A DNA stretch of 64,000 nt from Verrucomicrobiota bacterium JB022. GTDB taxonomy: Bacteria; Verrucomicrobiota; Verrucomicrobiia; Opitutales; Oceanipulchritudinaceae. Position 1 is the first letter of the stretch. Each line of letters starts with the position of its first letter. The position numbers and the translations under genes are program-made. Under the pieces are notes generated by a model, which saw only the letters and a list, made by a program, of their open reading frames with translations, made no database searches and was not told the DNA's origin. The DNA lies in the NCBI GenBank assembly GCA_030673845.1, contig JAUTCQ010000003.1:186001-250000 (forward strand), given 5' to 3'. Below are positions 6,539-15,107 of the stretch, piece by piece.

Positions 6539-8314
6539 ATGGCAGTAAAGGAATCCTGGAACTCGAGGCTCGGCGTCATCCTGGCGGTGGCGGGCAGTGC
6601 TGTTGGCATTGGCAATTTCCTGCGTTTTCCCGGAAACGTAGCCCAGTATGGGGGCGGTGCCTTCATGTTGGCCTACGTCATTTCCTTCCTGATCATCGGG
6701 TTGCCGCTGTCGTGGGCAGAATGGACGATGGCCCGTTACGGCGGGCAGCGCGGCTTTCACTCCCCGGTAGGGGTCTTCCACGCCGTCACCCGGCGGCCGT
6801 GGGGCAAGTTTGTGGGCGTCATCGGCATCGTCATCCCCGTGTGCATCTATATGTATTATGTGGTGGTTGAGTCGTGGTGCCTGGGCTACGCCTGCAACTT
6901 CCTCTTCAACCCCGAAGTCTTCAGCACCTCGGAGGGGGTGGGGAACTTCTTTGGCGCCTTTACCGGCATTGGGGCCGACGGCTCGGCCTGGGGCATGGGG
7001 ATGGACCACCTCGGCACGTTCCTGATCGTCTGCTTTGCGCTCAATTTCTTCCTGATCTACCGGGGCATCTCCAAAGGCATCGAGATGTTTTGCAACTACG
7101 CCATGCCCGCCCTGCTGATCCTCGCGCTGATCGTGCTGGTGCGGGTGCTGACCCTCGGCACGCCCAACCCCGAGATCCCGAGCCAGAACATCACCAACGG
7201 CCTCGGCTTCATGTGGAACCCGAACAAGGTCGAGCTGGTCGAGACCACCCAAAATGAGGCGGGCGACTCGGTGGAAAAGCGCACGCAGCTCTTTGGCCGC
7301 CAGGTGGAGGTGGTCAAGCAGCAGCTGGGCCTCGAAGGCGGTGAGGGCGAGCCGTTGCCGGTTTCGGCCGCGTGGCTGGAGCAGGTAGGCATCGCGACGC
7401 CCAACCCGGAGGCAAGCTTCCGGGTGGACGAGATCAGCGCGGTCAGCCAGTTGGCCAAGCCCGATGTGTGGCTCGCGGCGGCAGGGCAGATCTTCTTCTC
7501 CCTCTCCGTCGGCTTCGGTGTGATCCTGACTTATGCGTCTTACCTGAAGAAGGACGACGACGTGATCCTGAGCGGCCTGACTGCCGTCTCTGCCAACGAA
7601 TTTTCCGAAGTGGGCCTGGGCGGCCTGATCACGGTGCCGGCGGCGTTTGCCTTCTTCGGCGTCACGGCGAGCGTGGGCAGCACTTTCGGCCTCGGCTTCG
7701 TCACTCTGCCCAACGTGTTCGGCCTCATGCCAGCGGGGAACATCTTCGGCTTCCTGTTTTTCTTCCTGCTCTTCCTAGCGGCAGTCACCAGCTCGCTCTC
7801 GATGCTCCAACCGGGCATCGCGTTTCTGGAAGGGGCGCTGGGCATCGGTCGCAAGCTGTCGGTGGCGATTCTCGGCCTCATTACGGCGGTGGGGGCCATT
7901 GCGGTGGTCTCCTTCAGCAAAGACGTGAAGATGCTCGACCACCTCGACTTCTGGGGCGGCACCTTCCTGATCTTCGTCTTCGCCACGATCCAGATCTCGG
8001 CCTTTGCCTGGCTCTTCGGGATCAAGAACGGCATGAAGGAGGCGCACACGGGGTCGGCCATCCGCATCCCCAAAATCTTCCAATGGACGATGGCGACGGT
8101 TACGCCGCTCTTCCTCATCACGATCTTCGTCTTCTGGATGAAGGACAACGTCTTCGGTCAGGGCTCCAGCTATGTGACGGACTTGATCCGCGAGCCCAAG
8201 ATGGGGGCGTGGGCCGCCGTCGTCGCGCTGGGGCTCTTCGGGCTGTTCTCGTTGATCGTTACGCTCAACAGCCCGCGTTACAAGAGCTACGACCACGGCC
8301 CCGACCAAGAATAA
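6539..8314 (+). CDS. Sodium-dependent transporter, neurotransmitter:sodium symporter (SLC6) family
   Basis: 591 residues with the LeuT fold. TM1 carries the Na+/substrate signature AVAGSAVGIGNFLRFPGNVA, and further helices follow through about residue 580. It should import an amino acid or similar compound with Na+. An extra loop of about 100 hydrophilic residues (roughly 225-320, containing VELVETTQNEAGD and KRTQLFGRQVEVVKQQLGL) makes it longer than the usual 450-510. The substrate is unknown. A 57-residue single-span protein follows 25 bases downstream, as with small subunits of bacterial NSS transporters such as MetPS. Confidence 0.92.
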   Translation: MAVKESWNSRLGVILAVAGSAVGIGNFLRFPGNVAQYGGGAFMLAYVISFLIIGLPLSWAEWTMARYGGQRGFHSPVGVFHAVTRRPWGKFVGVIGIVIPVCIYMYYVVVESWCLGYACNFLFNPEVFSTSEGVGNFFGAFTGIGADGSAWGMGMDHLGTFLIVCFALNFFLIYRGISKGIEMFCNYAMPALLILALIVLVRVLTLGTPNPEIPSQNITNGLGFMWNPNKVELVETTQNEAGDSVEKRTQLFGRQVEVVKQQLGLEGGEGEPLPVSAAWLEQVGIATPNPEASFRVDEISAVSQLAKPDVWLAAAGQIFFSLSVGFGVILTYASYLKKDDDVILSGLTAVSANEFSEVGLGGLITVPAAFAFFGVTASVGSTFGLGFVTLPNVFGLMPAGNIFGFLFFFLLFLAAVTSSLSMLQPGIAFLEGALGIGRKLSVAILGLITAVGAIAVVSFSKDVKMLDHLDFWGGTFLIFVFATIQISAFAWLFGIKNGMKEAHTGSAIRIPKIFQWTMATVTPLFLITIFVFWMKDNVFGQGSSYVTDLIREPKMGAWAAVVALGLFGLFSLIVTLNSPRYKSYDHGPDQE

Positions 8315-8339
8315 TCACTCCCCACAAAACGATTTTCCC

Positions 8340-8513
8340 ATGGATACTGGCGGCTGGATCATCATGACGCTCTCCGTTACGGCGGCGACCACGCTCTTTC
8401 TCTGGTGCATGTTCAAAGTCCTCACCACGCCCGGCGAGACGGAGCACGTGCATGGCTTTGAGCAGGAAACGCCCGACGTGGCCGAACAACGCCGTCGCGA
8501 TGCGCAACGCTAG
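8340..8513 (+). CDS. 57-residue single-span membrane protein, probable NSS small subunit
   Basis: Starts MDTGGWIIMTLSVTAATTLF, with one transmembrane helix (about residues 6-30) and a charged C-terminal tail ending RRRDAQR. It begins 25 bases after the symporter and ends inside the first codons of the next lipoprotein gene (14-base overlap), so it is part of the same transcript. Corynebacterial MetS and similar one-helix proteins accompany bacterial NSS transporters and are needed for uptake. The size, topology and position match that arrangement, but sequence homology is not shown here. Confidence 0.7.
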   Translation: MDTGGWIIMTLSVTAATTLFLWCMFKVLTTPGETEHVHGFEQETPDVAEQRRRDAQR

Positions 8514-8982
8514 CCTGCTCTTGCTGCTGGGCCTCGCGCTGGGGGGCTGTGTGCACGTGCAGGAGCACCGCGCCCGGCACCTTCGCGATGCCTACGGCTC
8601 CTACGATACGGCCAAGCAAACGCGGCTGCTGGAGGCGACGATTGCGCGTGGCGACCAGCCGGAGGCGGTATACGTTGCGCTCGGGCCGCCCACGGTGCGT
8701 TTCCCGCGGGGGGAGGGCGAGGCTTGGCTCTACGTGGGCCATGCGGGTGAAAGCACGGGCGACACGCTTACTTTCGGCTCCCGAGCCGCCAACGACTGGG
8801 GTGGGGACCAACAGGAGCTGATCGTGCTTTTCCGCGACGAGGCGGCGGTCGACTGGCTGCTGCAGCCGCTGAGCGACACCGGCATGGGCCTGACCAACGA
8901 GGCGCAGCGCCAGCGCGATGCCGGGGAGCTGGTGACGTGGCGCGGCCCCCGGATCAACCGCGACCCCTATTTGCCGCGCTGA
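8500..8982 (+). CDS. Predicted lipoprotein of unknown function
   Basis: From the ATG at 8500 the protein is 160 residues and opens MRNASLLLLLGLALGGCVHV, a lipoprotein signal with lipobox LGGC. The longer frame from 8452 would bury this signal, so the later start is preferred. The body contains EAVYVALGPPTVRFPRGEGE and WLYVGHAG, resembling small SmpA/BamE-like beta structures, but that link is weak. It overlaps the preceding small membrane-protein gene by 14 bases and converges on the Fur-family gene with 16 bases of overlap. It is probably an envelope protein. Confidence 0.7.
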   Translation: MRNASLLLLLGLALGGCVHVQEHRARHLRDAYGSYDTAKQTRLLEATIARGDQPEAVYVALGPPTVRFPRGEGEAWLYVGHAGESTGDTLTFGSRAANDWGGDQQELIVLFRDEAAVDWLLQPLSDTGMGLTNEAQRQRDAGELVTWRGPRINRDPYLPR

Positions 8983-9347
8983 GCGCAGTTGGGGCAGACG
9001 CCGTAAAAGATGGTTTCCTGCCCGGTGATCTTGAAGCCTTCCGGCTCCTCGATGTGCACCTCGGGCACTTCGACCTGCAGGTAATACACCCGGTCGCAGT
9101 CGCGGCAGATGAAGTGGCCGATATGGCCGTCCATCGCCAGCTCGTAGCGCACAGGCTGGCCGGGGTAGTCGACGCCCAGCAGCAGGTGCGCCTCGCTCAG
9201 GTCCTTGATCTGCCGGTAAACGGTGCGCAGGCCGAGCCCGGGCAGGAGCTTCACGGCCATTTCGTGAATCTCGTTGGGCGAGAGGGGGCGGCCTGCCTCC
9301 CGCAGGACTTGCTCGATGGCAGCGCGCTGGCGGGTTTGGCGGATCAT
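8967..9347 (-). CDS. Fur family transcriptional regulator
   Basis: 126 residues with the winged-helix start (MIRQTRQRAAIEQVLREAGR, SPNEIHEMAVKLLPGLGLRTVYRQIKDL) and a C-terminal metal domain. Two CxxC pairs that bind structural zinc are visible (FICRDCDRVYYL and GVCPNCAQ), with the family histidine in GHIGHFIC. This is a Fur/Zur/PerR-type metal-dependent repressor; which metal it senses is not clear. It overlaps the def gene start by four bases (ATGA), so the two share a transcript with def upstream. Confidence 0.9.
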   Translation of the reverse strand: MIRQTRQRAAIEQVLREAGRPLSPNEIHEMAVKLLPGLGLRTVYRQIKDLSEAHLLLGVDYPGQPVRYELAMDGHIGHFICRDCDRVYYLQVEVPEVHIEEPEGFKITGQETIFYGVCPNCAQRGK

Positions 9348-9934
9348 GCTTCGGCCTCGGGGCTCTCCTCCTTCAGGCGGTTACGGGCAGCGCGCTTGAG
9401 CTGCTTGAGGCGCGTTTCCGCATTGCGCAGCTGGCGGCTGGAAAAGTGGTCGATAAAGAGCACTCCCTGAGTGTGGTCGTACTCGTGTTGCAACACGCGG
9501 GCAAACCAGCCGGCGGCGCGCAGCACGTGGGGCGTGCCGTCGAGGTCCTGGTAATTGACTTCAACCGCGAGGGGGCGGGTTACGTCGCCGCGCACGCCGG
9601 GGAAGGAGAGGCAGCCCTCTTCGCCGGTCGCCGTGCGGCCGGGCAACACCTTCACCTGCGCATTGACGAGCGTCAGCGGCATGATGAGATCGATCGGGGG
9701 GCGTTTGCCATCCAGTTCGTAATCAAGATCCTGCGGCTCCAGCATGCTGACGTCGACGACGAAGAGCAGGAGGGCGCGGCCGATCTGCTGGGCGGCCAAG
9801 CCCACACCGTCTTCCTCGCGCATGGTTTCGACCATGTCGGCGGCGAGTTGCTTCAACTCATCATCGAAGCGCTCGATCCGCTTCCCGGTCTGCCGTAAAA
9901 CCGGCTCACCGTAATGCGTGACCCGTAAAATCAT
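9344..9934 (-). CDS. def: Peptide deformylase
   Basis: 196 residues with all three catalytic motifs: GVGLAAQQIG, EGCLSFPG (metal-ligand Cys) and HEYDH (metal-ligand His residues and catalytic Glu). It removes the formyl group from the N-terminal methionine of new proteins. The C-terminal tail is longer than in E. coli Def and charged (RNAETRLKQLKRAARNRLKE), which may aid ribosome binding. It leads a two-gene minus-strand operon with a Fur-family regulator, an unusual pairing, since def is more often next to fmt. Confidence 0.95.
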   Translation of the reverse strand: MILRVTHYGEPVLRQTGKRIERFDDELKQLAADMVETMREEDGVGLAAQQIGRALLLFVVDVSMLEPQDLDYELDGKRPPIDLIMPLTLVNAQVKVLPGRTATGEEGCLSFPGVRGDVTRPLAVEVNYQDLDGTPHVLRAAGWFARVLQHEYDHTQGVLFIDHFSSRQLRNAETRLKQLKRAARNRLKEESPEAEA

Positions 9935-10019
9935 GCTCGAAATGCTTGTACGGCAAGTAGGGATGACAAGCTAAATCCGTTGCGAAAATCGCGGGGGCGT
10001 GTTTGTTAGCCCTGTTGGC

Positions 10020-11711
10020 ATGAAGTGGCGCTCAATCATAATGGCCCTCGGCAGCCTTGTTTTGGCTGTGCTTTTGCTCTGGGTGGGCATGAGTATCCCG
10101 CGGCATTTCCGAGCCGTTTCGCCCCTCGTGCTGCAGGAGGCGGGCAAGGACACGCTCACCTTGCCAGAGCAAGCCGAGAATGCACTGGCGCGTGGGCAGG
10201 TCGGCATGGCGCAGCTTTACTGGCGCGCCGTGCCCGACGGGATCCGCGAGGGCGCCCGCGAGCGTTACCGCCGCCTCATGCGCGAAAACCCGCTCAATGA
10301 CCTGACGGGTGGCCCGTCTCCTTATCTGGAGCAGCTCTGGGCACGGCACGACGTGAGCCAGTGGAAGGAGCAGCCCATCGTGCCGCTGATGCTGCCCAAG
10401 GCGCGGCGCGACGAGCTGCGGGCGTTTTTGCAGCAGTCGAGCAACGCGACCGTGCACGCGCTGCTCGAAACCGGTGAGCTGCCCGGTTGGCAGAGCTTCA
10501 TGCCCGTCTACAGCGCGGGCGGCCAGCCGCTCGATGCCACTATACTCCTCGCCGGACTGCTGGAGCAGTCGCAGGTGTGGAGCCCCGAATTTTCCCGTGA
10601 ACTGCGCGATGTCACCCAAAGGGCCCTGCTCGAAGACGAGGAGGCACAGGCGGAGCTGGAGGAGACGTATTTCGCCATCCTGACTCTGGGGATGCGCCTC
10701 AAGTGGGTGCCGCTGAAGGAGCTGATGCAGCGCGCGCCCGACCTGGAGACGCTGCAGCGCCTCGCCGTGCTCATGCACCAGCAGCAGAGCGACGTGGCCC
10801 TACTCGTCTCCGCCATCATGCTTTCCGACGACTTAGGCGGCGTGGTCGACTACCTGGAGGCCAATCCGGAACAAGGCCCCCCTGCCATCGCCACCGCCCT
10901 CCCTTGGGGCCAGGGCGCGGTGCAGACGCTCTTGCGCTTCGACCACGGGCTCTACGACCCCCCGGGCTGGGTGGAGCGGTTTTCAGCCCTGCGCCTCGGC
11001 GCCCGCCAGTTCAAGGGCTTTGCCGAGGCTAGCCCCGGCGGCGCGTTGGCGGCCAAGCTGCTGGCCCTCTTCGGCGGCGGGTATTTCCTGGCCATGCTGC
11101 TGACCCGGCCAATCGAAGGCGGCATGGGGCGTCGCCGCACCACCATGGGCAAAATCATCCTCGAAGGCGCCCACCTGACCATCGGCTTGCTCACTGCCGT
11201 GCTGCTCGCCGTCGCCGCCGAGCCCGCGCTGCTTGACTTCGAGGCCAACGAGGGAGCCTCCTTGACGCTCGACCTTTCCCGCATCACGCCTTCACCCGCC
11301 GGAGCCGTCACCACCCCCGAAAACGGATTCATCATGTTCGACCAAGTCACCACCATCGTGCTGCTGCTCTTCTTCGTGCTGCAGCTCGCCACGTTTATCT
11401 ACTGCGTGCTGAAGATCCGGGAGATCCGCAACCGCACGGTGCCCCCTGCCGTCAAGATCCGCCTGCTCGACAACGAGGAGACGCTCTTCGACCTCGGGCT
11501 CTACATCGGTATCGGCGGCACCGTCTCGGCCCTCATCCTCGTCGTGCTCAAGCTCGTGGACGCCTCGCTGATGGCCGCCTACGCTTCGACCCTCTTCGGC
11601 ATCATCTTTGTCGCCGTGCTCAAGATCTTCGTGCTGCGCCCCTTCCGCCGGCAGATGATCATCGCCTCCGAAAACACCGACCCGCACAGCACGCCGGTCG
11701 AGCGCGTGTAA
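10020..11711 (+). CDS. Large membrane protein of unknown function, paired with a coiled-coil protein
   Basis: 563 residues from the ATG at 10020 (a GTG at 9999 is also possible). One N-terminal helix (about 6-28) is followed by some 330 soluble residues rich in helical, TPR-like segments (ALARGQVGMAQLYWRAVP and similar). The last 200 residues hold four or more membrane segments and a repeated phenylalanine/leucine-rich pattern, ending in a basic tail. It is followed after 25 bases by a membrane-anchored coiled-coil protein, so the pair probably works as one envelope unit. I do not recognise the family. Confidence 0.65.
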   Translation: MKWRSIIMALGSLVLAVLLLWVGMSIPRHFRAVSPLVLQEAGKDTLTLPEQAENALARGQVGMAQLYWRAVPDGIREGARERYRRLMRENPLNDLTGGPSPYLEQLWARHDVSQWKEQPIVPLMLPKARRDELRAFLQQSSNATVHALLETGELPGWQSFMPVYSAGGQPLDATILLAGLLEQSQVWSPEFSRELRDVTQRALLEDEEAQAELEETYFAILTLGMRLKWVPLKELMQRAPDLETLQRLAVLMHQQQSDVALLVSAIMLSDDLGGVVDYLEANPEQGPPAIATALPWGQGAVQTLLRFDHGLYDPPGWVERFSALRLGARQFKGFAEASPGGALAAKLLALFGGGYFLAMLLTRPIEGGMGRRRTTMGKIILEGAHLTIGLLTAVLLAVAAEPALLDFEANEGASLTLDLSRITPSPAGAVTTPENGFIMFDQVTTIVLLLFFVLQLATFIYCVLKIREIRNRTVPPAVKIRLLDNEETLFDLGLYIGIGGTVSALILVVLKLVDASLMAAYASTLFGIIFVAVLKIFVLRPFRRQMIIASENTDPHSTPVERV

Positions 11712-11736
11712 CTGCGCCCCAGCCCCCCGATTTGCC

Positions 11737-13161
11737 ATGAACAAGAGCCTGCTGGTAATGATCTGCGACTTTCTGCTCATCAGCATCCTCGCGCTGGTGA
11801 GATTCGACGATCCACCGGAAGACGAGCCGGCTCCGCAGGCACAGGCCCAGGCGGCGGCCCAGCAGGGGCAGGAGCAAGACATGGTGGAAGTCTTGCGCAT
11901 GTCGCTTGAAGAAGAGGAGGCCCGGCGCCAAGCCCTCGCCCAGAACCTCGAACAGCGCGAAGCCCAGCTCCAGGAGCGCGAGCAGGCCCTGCAACAAACT
12001 TCCGAAGAATTGACCATGACCCGCGAAGAGCGCGAGCGCCTCGCCGCCGAACGCGAACGCCTGGCGCAGGAGCGCGAACAGCTGGCCAGCTCCGTCGAAC
12101 AGCTGGAGCAGACGCGCGCCGAGCGTGAGCAGGAGCTGCAGCGCCAGCAAGAGCAGGCCCGCCAGCTTCAGGCTGAGCTGAAGGCCCAGCAGGATGCCCT
12201 GGCCGAATCCCGCGCCGCCGCCGAACGGCTCGCCCAGGCCCAGGCGGAGGCCGAGCAGCGCGCCCAGCTGCTCCAGACCAATTTGCAGGTGTCGCAGACC
12301 GAGAGCCGCATCCTCCGCGAGAATCTAGACTCCGCCCGCGCGGAAGTCGAAACTGCCCGCGTGCAGGCCGAGCAGGCCGCTGATCGAGCCGAGCGCCTTT
12401 CGACCAATGTGGCCCAGCTGGCGCAGACGCAGCAGCAGAGCACCCAGCAGATTCAGAAACAGATCGAAGAAGCCCAGCCGATCAACCAGAACGAGATCTT
12501 CAAACGATTCGAGGCCAACCGCGTGCGTCTCGCCTTCAGCTTCCAGCGCCCGCAGCTGCTCGGCGGCTGGAGCAGTGAGACAAGCCAGGCCCCGGCGGTG
12601 TTGGTGCAAGACGCTAGCGGCCAGACCTACGCGCTCGTCGAGGCCTCGATGACGCCCTTTGACCCGACTACGCTGGACAACCTGCGCGCCGTCCGCGCCC
12701 AGATGCGCATTGGCGACCGCACGCTGTCGATCACCGAGATCGGTTTCCTGCGCGAAGACCCACGCGTCATCTCCATCGCGCTGCCCGATCGCTTCGTCCA
12801 GGCCGCCGAAAAAACGCCCTTTATGCTGGCCCGAGAGCCCCTGCGCTTCCCACAAGCCGTGCTCGTCGGCCAGCAGCAGGACCGCTACGGCGAAGTTGGC
12901 TTCCGGGTCAGCTCGGGCGCGAACGACTACATCAACCTCGACAGCCGCGTGCTCAGCCGACTCTTCGGCGACTTTGCCCCCGTGCGCGGCGACTTCGTCT
13001 TCGCCAAGACAGGGCACCTGATGGGCGTCATGGTCAGCAACGGCCAAGGCGTGGTGCTCCAGAGCCTGGAAAGCCAGGCCTACCTGCCCCTCGGCGACAA
13101 CTTCCAGCTCGAACAGGCCCGCCGCCTCAAGACCCAGCTCACTCCGCAGGTGACGCCGTAG
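11737..13161 (+). CDS. Membrane-anchored coiled-coil protein with C-terminal beta domain
   Basis: 474 residues. The N-terminus is a single hydrophobic anchor (MNKSLLVMICDFLLISILAL) followed by an Ala/Gln/Pro linker. Residues about 45-240 form one long Gln/Glu/Arg-rich coiled coil with heptad repeats (EREQLASSVEQLEQTRAERE and the like). The last 230 residues are globular and beta-rich (VRLAFSFQRPQLLGGWSSE, RPVISIALPDRF-like strands), with some resemblance in layout to trypsin-like or regulatory domains but without a visible catalytic triad. It forms a probable operon with the preceding membrane protein. Confidence 0.7.
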   Translation: MNKSLLVMICDFLLISILALVRFDDPPEDEPAPQAQAQAAAQQGQEQDMVEVLRMSLEEEEARRQALAQNLEQREAQLQEREQALQQTSEELTMTREERERLAAERERLAQEREQLASSVEQLEQTRAEREQELQRQQEQARQLQAELKAQQDALAESRAAAERLAQAQAEAEQRAQLLQTNLQVSQTESRILRENLDSARAEVETARVQAEQAADRAERLSTNVAQLAQTQQQSTQQIQKQIEEAQPINQNEIFKRFEANRVRLAFSFQRPQLLGGWSSETSQAPAVLVQDASGQTYALVEASMTPFDPTTLDNLRAVRAQMRIGDRTLSITEIGFLREDPRVISIALPDRFVQAAEKTPFMLAREPLRFPQAVLVGQQQDRYGEVGFRVSSGANDYINLDSRVLSRLFGDFAPVRGDFVFAKTGHLMGVMVSNGQGVVLQSLESQAYLPLGDNFQLEQARRLKTQLTPQVTP

Positions 13162-13219
13162 GATCGCGCGGCGCCACGCTTGCCAAGGGGTAGATCAAAG
13201 GGTATAGCATCTGCCCAAC

Positions 13220-13828
13220 ATGGCGTTACGGCTGAAAGTCGACCGTGAAGTGCAGCTCCGCCTGCTCAACCCCGATGAGTCCGGGACTGTGTTCGAAGAA
13301 GTCGAGCGGTCGCGCGAGCACCTGCGGACTTGGATGCCCTGGCTCGATCGCACGCGACACGCCGAAGACAGCCGCCCGTTTCTCGAACAGTCGTGGCGCA
13401 GCTACCACAACGGCGGCGGCTTCTCGCTCGGCATCTTTTACCACGGGGAATTTGCCGGGATGGCTGGTTTCCACGCCTTCGACGTGGCCAACCGCATCAC
13501 CAGCCTCGGATATTGGCTGGGGCAGGGCTTTGAGGGCAAGGGCGTCATGCACCGCAGTGTCGAGCGCCTGCTTACCTATGCTTTCAATACGCGCCAGATG
13601 AACCGCGTCTACCTGCGCTGCGCCACCGGCAACCTCCGTAGCCGGGCGATCCCGGAGCGCATGGGCTTTGTCCACGAAGGCTGCCAGCGCGAAGCCGAAT
13701 GGCTCTACGACCATTATGTCGACCTCGAGATCTACAGCCTGCTGCGCCGCGAATGGGAAGCCCGGCAGGCTCAGGCCGAACCGGAAACCGCCAAGCCCAG
13801 CCCCTGGACGCTGTTACGGATGGGGTAG
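13220..13828 (+). CDS. GNAT family N-acetyltransferase (RimJ/RimL type)
   Basis: 202 residues of the ribosomal-protein N-acetyltransferase subgroup: LRLLNPDESGTVFEEVERSR, LRTWMPWLD, SLGYWLGQGFEGKGVM (acetyl-CoA pyrophosphate loop), and NRVYLRCATGNLRSRAIPER, then GFVHEG. It transfers an acetyl group from acetyl-CoA to an amino group, perhaps on a ribosomal protein N-terminus. The C-terminal 25 residues are an extra low-complexity tail. The gene stands alone; a perfect hairpin (13838-13858) lies ten bases after the stop. Confidence 0.88.
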   Translation: MALRLKVDREVQLRLLNPDESGTVFEEVERSREHLRTWMPWLDRTRHAEDSRPFLEQSWRSYHNGGGFSLGIFYHGEFAGMAGFHAFDVANRITSLGYWLGQGFEGKGVMHRSVERLLTYAFNTRQMNRVYLRCATGNLRSRAIPERMGFVHEGCQREAEWLYDHYVDLEIYSLLRREWEARQAQAEPETAKPSPWTLLRMG

Positions 13829-13837
13829 GCAAACGTA

Positions 13838-13858
13838 AGTAGCTGGATACCAGCTACT
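13838..13858. terminator. Perfect palindromic hairpin after the acetyltransferase gene
   Basis: AGTAGCTGG-ATA-CCAGCTACT is a 9-bp stem with a 3-base loop, placed right after a plus-strand stop codon. Only a short run (TGTTAGG) follows, with no T tract, so it may end transcription weakly or protect the 3' end. Confidence 0.5.
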
Positions 13859-13925
13859 GTTAGGAATTGCCGGCAGGGCGGAAAGCTTGACTATCAGGTG
13901 ATAGATAGGTTTCCTCGGCGGCCTG

Positions 13926-15107
13926 ATGAGCGCTGTCGAAGTTGGTCAAGAGGCTGTGGAGCTGTCGGTGGTCATTCCGTGCCTCAATGAGGCCGAAACG
14001 ATCGGGATTTGCCTGGACAAGATCAATCGCGTCTTTGCCGAGCACGGCATCCGTGGAGAGGCTGTTGTGGGCGATAACGGAAGCACGGATGGATCCATCG
14101 AGATCGCTCGTGAAAAGGGCGCCCGCGTGATCAATGTGACGCAGAAGGGCTACGGTAACGCCTTGCGAGGCGGGATCGCTGCCGCCCGTGCCCCTTACAT
14201 CATCATGGGGGATGCCGACGACAGCTACGACTTTCTGGAGATCCCCAAGTTTCTGAAGCAACTGCGCGCCGGGCACCAGTTTGTCTACGGCTGTCGCCTG
14301 CCCACCGGGGGCGGTACGGTCATGCCGGGCGCGATGCCCTGGTCGCACCGGCACATTGGCAATCCACTTTTCTCCCTGCTGGCTCGCCTGTGGTTCCACG
14401 CGCCGATTCACGACGTGTATTGCGGCATGCGCGGCTTTCGCAAGGATGCTTACGAAGAGCTCAACCAGCAGTGCACGGGCATGGAGTTCGCGACGGAGAT
14501 GGTGATCAAGTCGAGCCTCTTCCGGCGCGACATCGTGGAGGTGCCCATTACCTTGCATCCTGATGGGCGTAAGTCGCGCAAGCCTCACCTGCGAACGATG
14601 CGGGATGGTTGGCGCACGCTCCGGTTTTTCCTGCTCTACAGCCCCCGCTGGCTGTTTCTCCTGCCGGGGTTGGTGCTGGGGCTGGTCGGCTTCGTCATCG
14701 CTCTGCTGGGCGGGTTCAAGGCCTCGATCGGTAATGCAGTGCTGGGAGTGCACTCTTTGACGGCTGGGCTGCTCATGGCCTACATCGGGCTGCAGACGGT
14801 CTTCTTTGGAGTGATTGCCAAGACCTTTGCCACCAATGAATCGCTGTCGCCCGCAGATGCCTTGCTGAAGCGGCTGCAGAAGTTTGTGACGCTGGAGAAG
14901 GGCATCCTGCTGAGCGTGGCCGCGATTCTGGGCGGCGTCGCGCTGTTTGCCATCGTGCTAGCCCTCTGGTGGCAGTCCGGTTTCGGGCCGCTGGATTACG
15001 CACAGACGCTACGGCTGGTTGTCCCCGGCACCTTCCTCATTGCCACCGGCTGGCAGACGCTTTTCTTCGCCTTTACCGTCAGTCTGCTCAGCATTCGCCG
15101 CCGGTAA
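13926..15107 (+). CDS. Glycosyltransferase family 2 with C-terminal membrane domain
   Basis: 393 residues. The GT2 domain (about 10-240) has VVIPCLNEAETIGICLDKI, the DNGSTDGS nucleotide-sugar loop, the GYGNALRGGIAAARAPYII segment and the catalytic MGDADDSYDF. Four to five membrane helices follow (about 255-390). This is the DPM1-like layout of undecaprenyl- or dolichyl-phosphate sugar transferases, which load a sugar on a lipid carrier for later use by GT-C enzymes. A GT-C-like gene faces it, and the two overlap by 99 bases at their 3' ends. Confidence 0.88.
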   Translation: MSAVEVGQEAVELSVVIPCLNEAETIGICLDKINRVFAEHGIRGEAVVGDNGSTDGSIEIAREKGARVINVTQKGYGNALRGGIAAARAPYIIMGDADDSYDFLEIPKFLKQLRAGHQFVYGCRLPTGGGTVMPGAMPWSHRHIGNPLFSLLARLWFHAPIHDVYCGMRGFRKDAYEELNQQCTGMEFATEMVIKSSLFRRDIVEVPITLHPDGRKSRKPHLRTMRDGWRTLRFFLLYSPRWLFLLPGLVLGLVGFVIALLGGFKASIGNAVLGVHSLTAGLLMAYIGLQTVFFGVIAKTFATNESLSPADALLKRLQKFVTLEKGILLSVAAILGGVALFAIVLALWWQSGFGPLDYAQTLRLVVPGTFLIATGWQTLFFAFTVSLLSIRRR

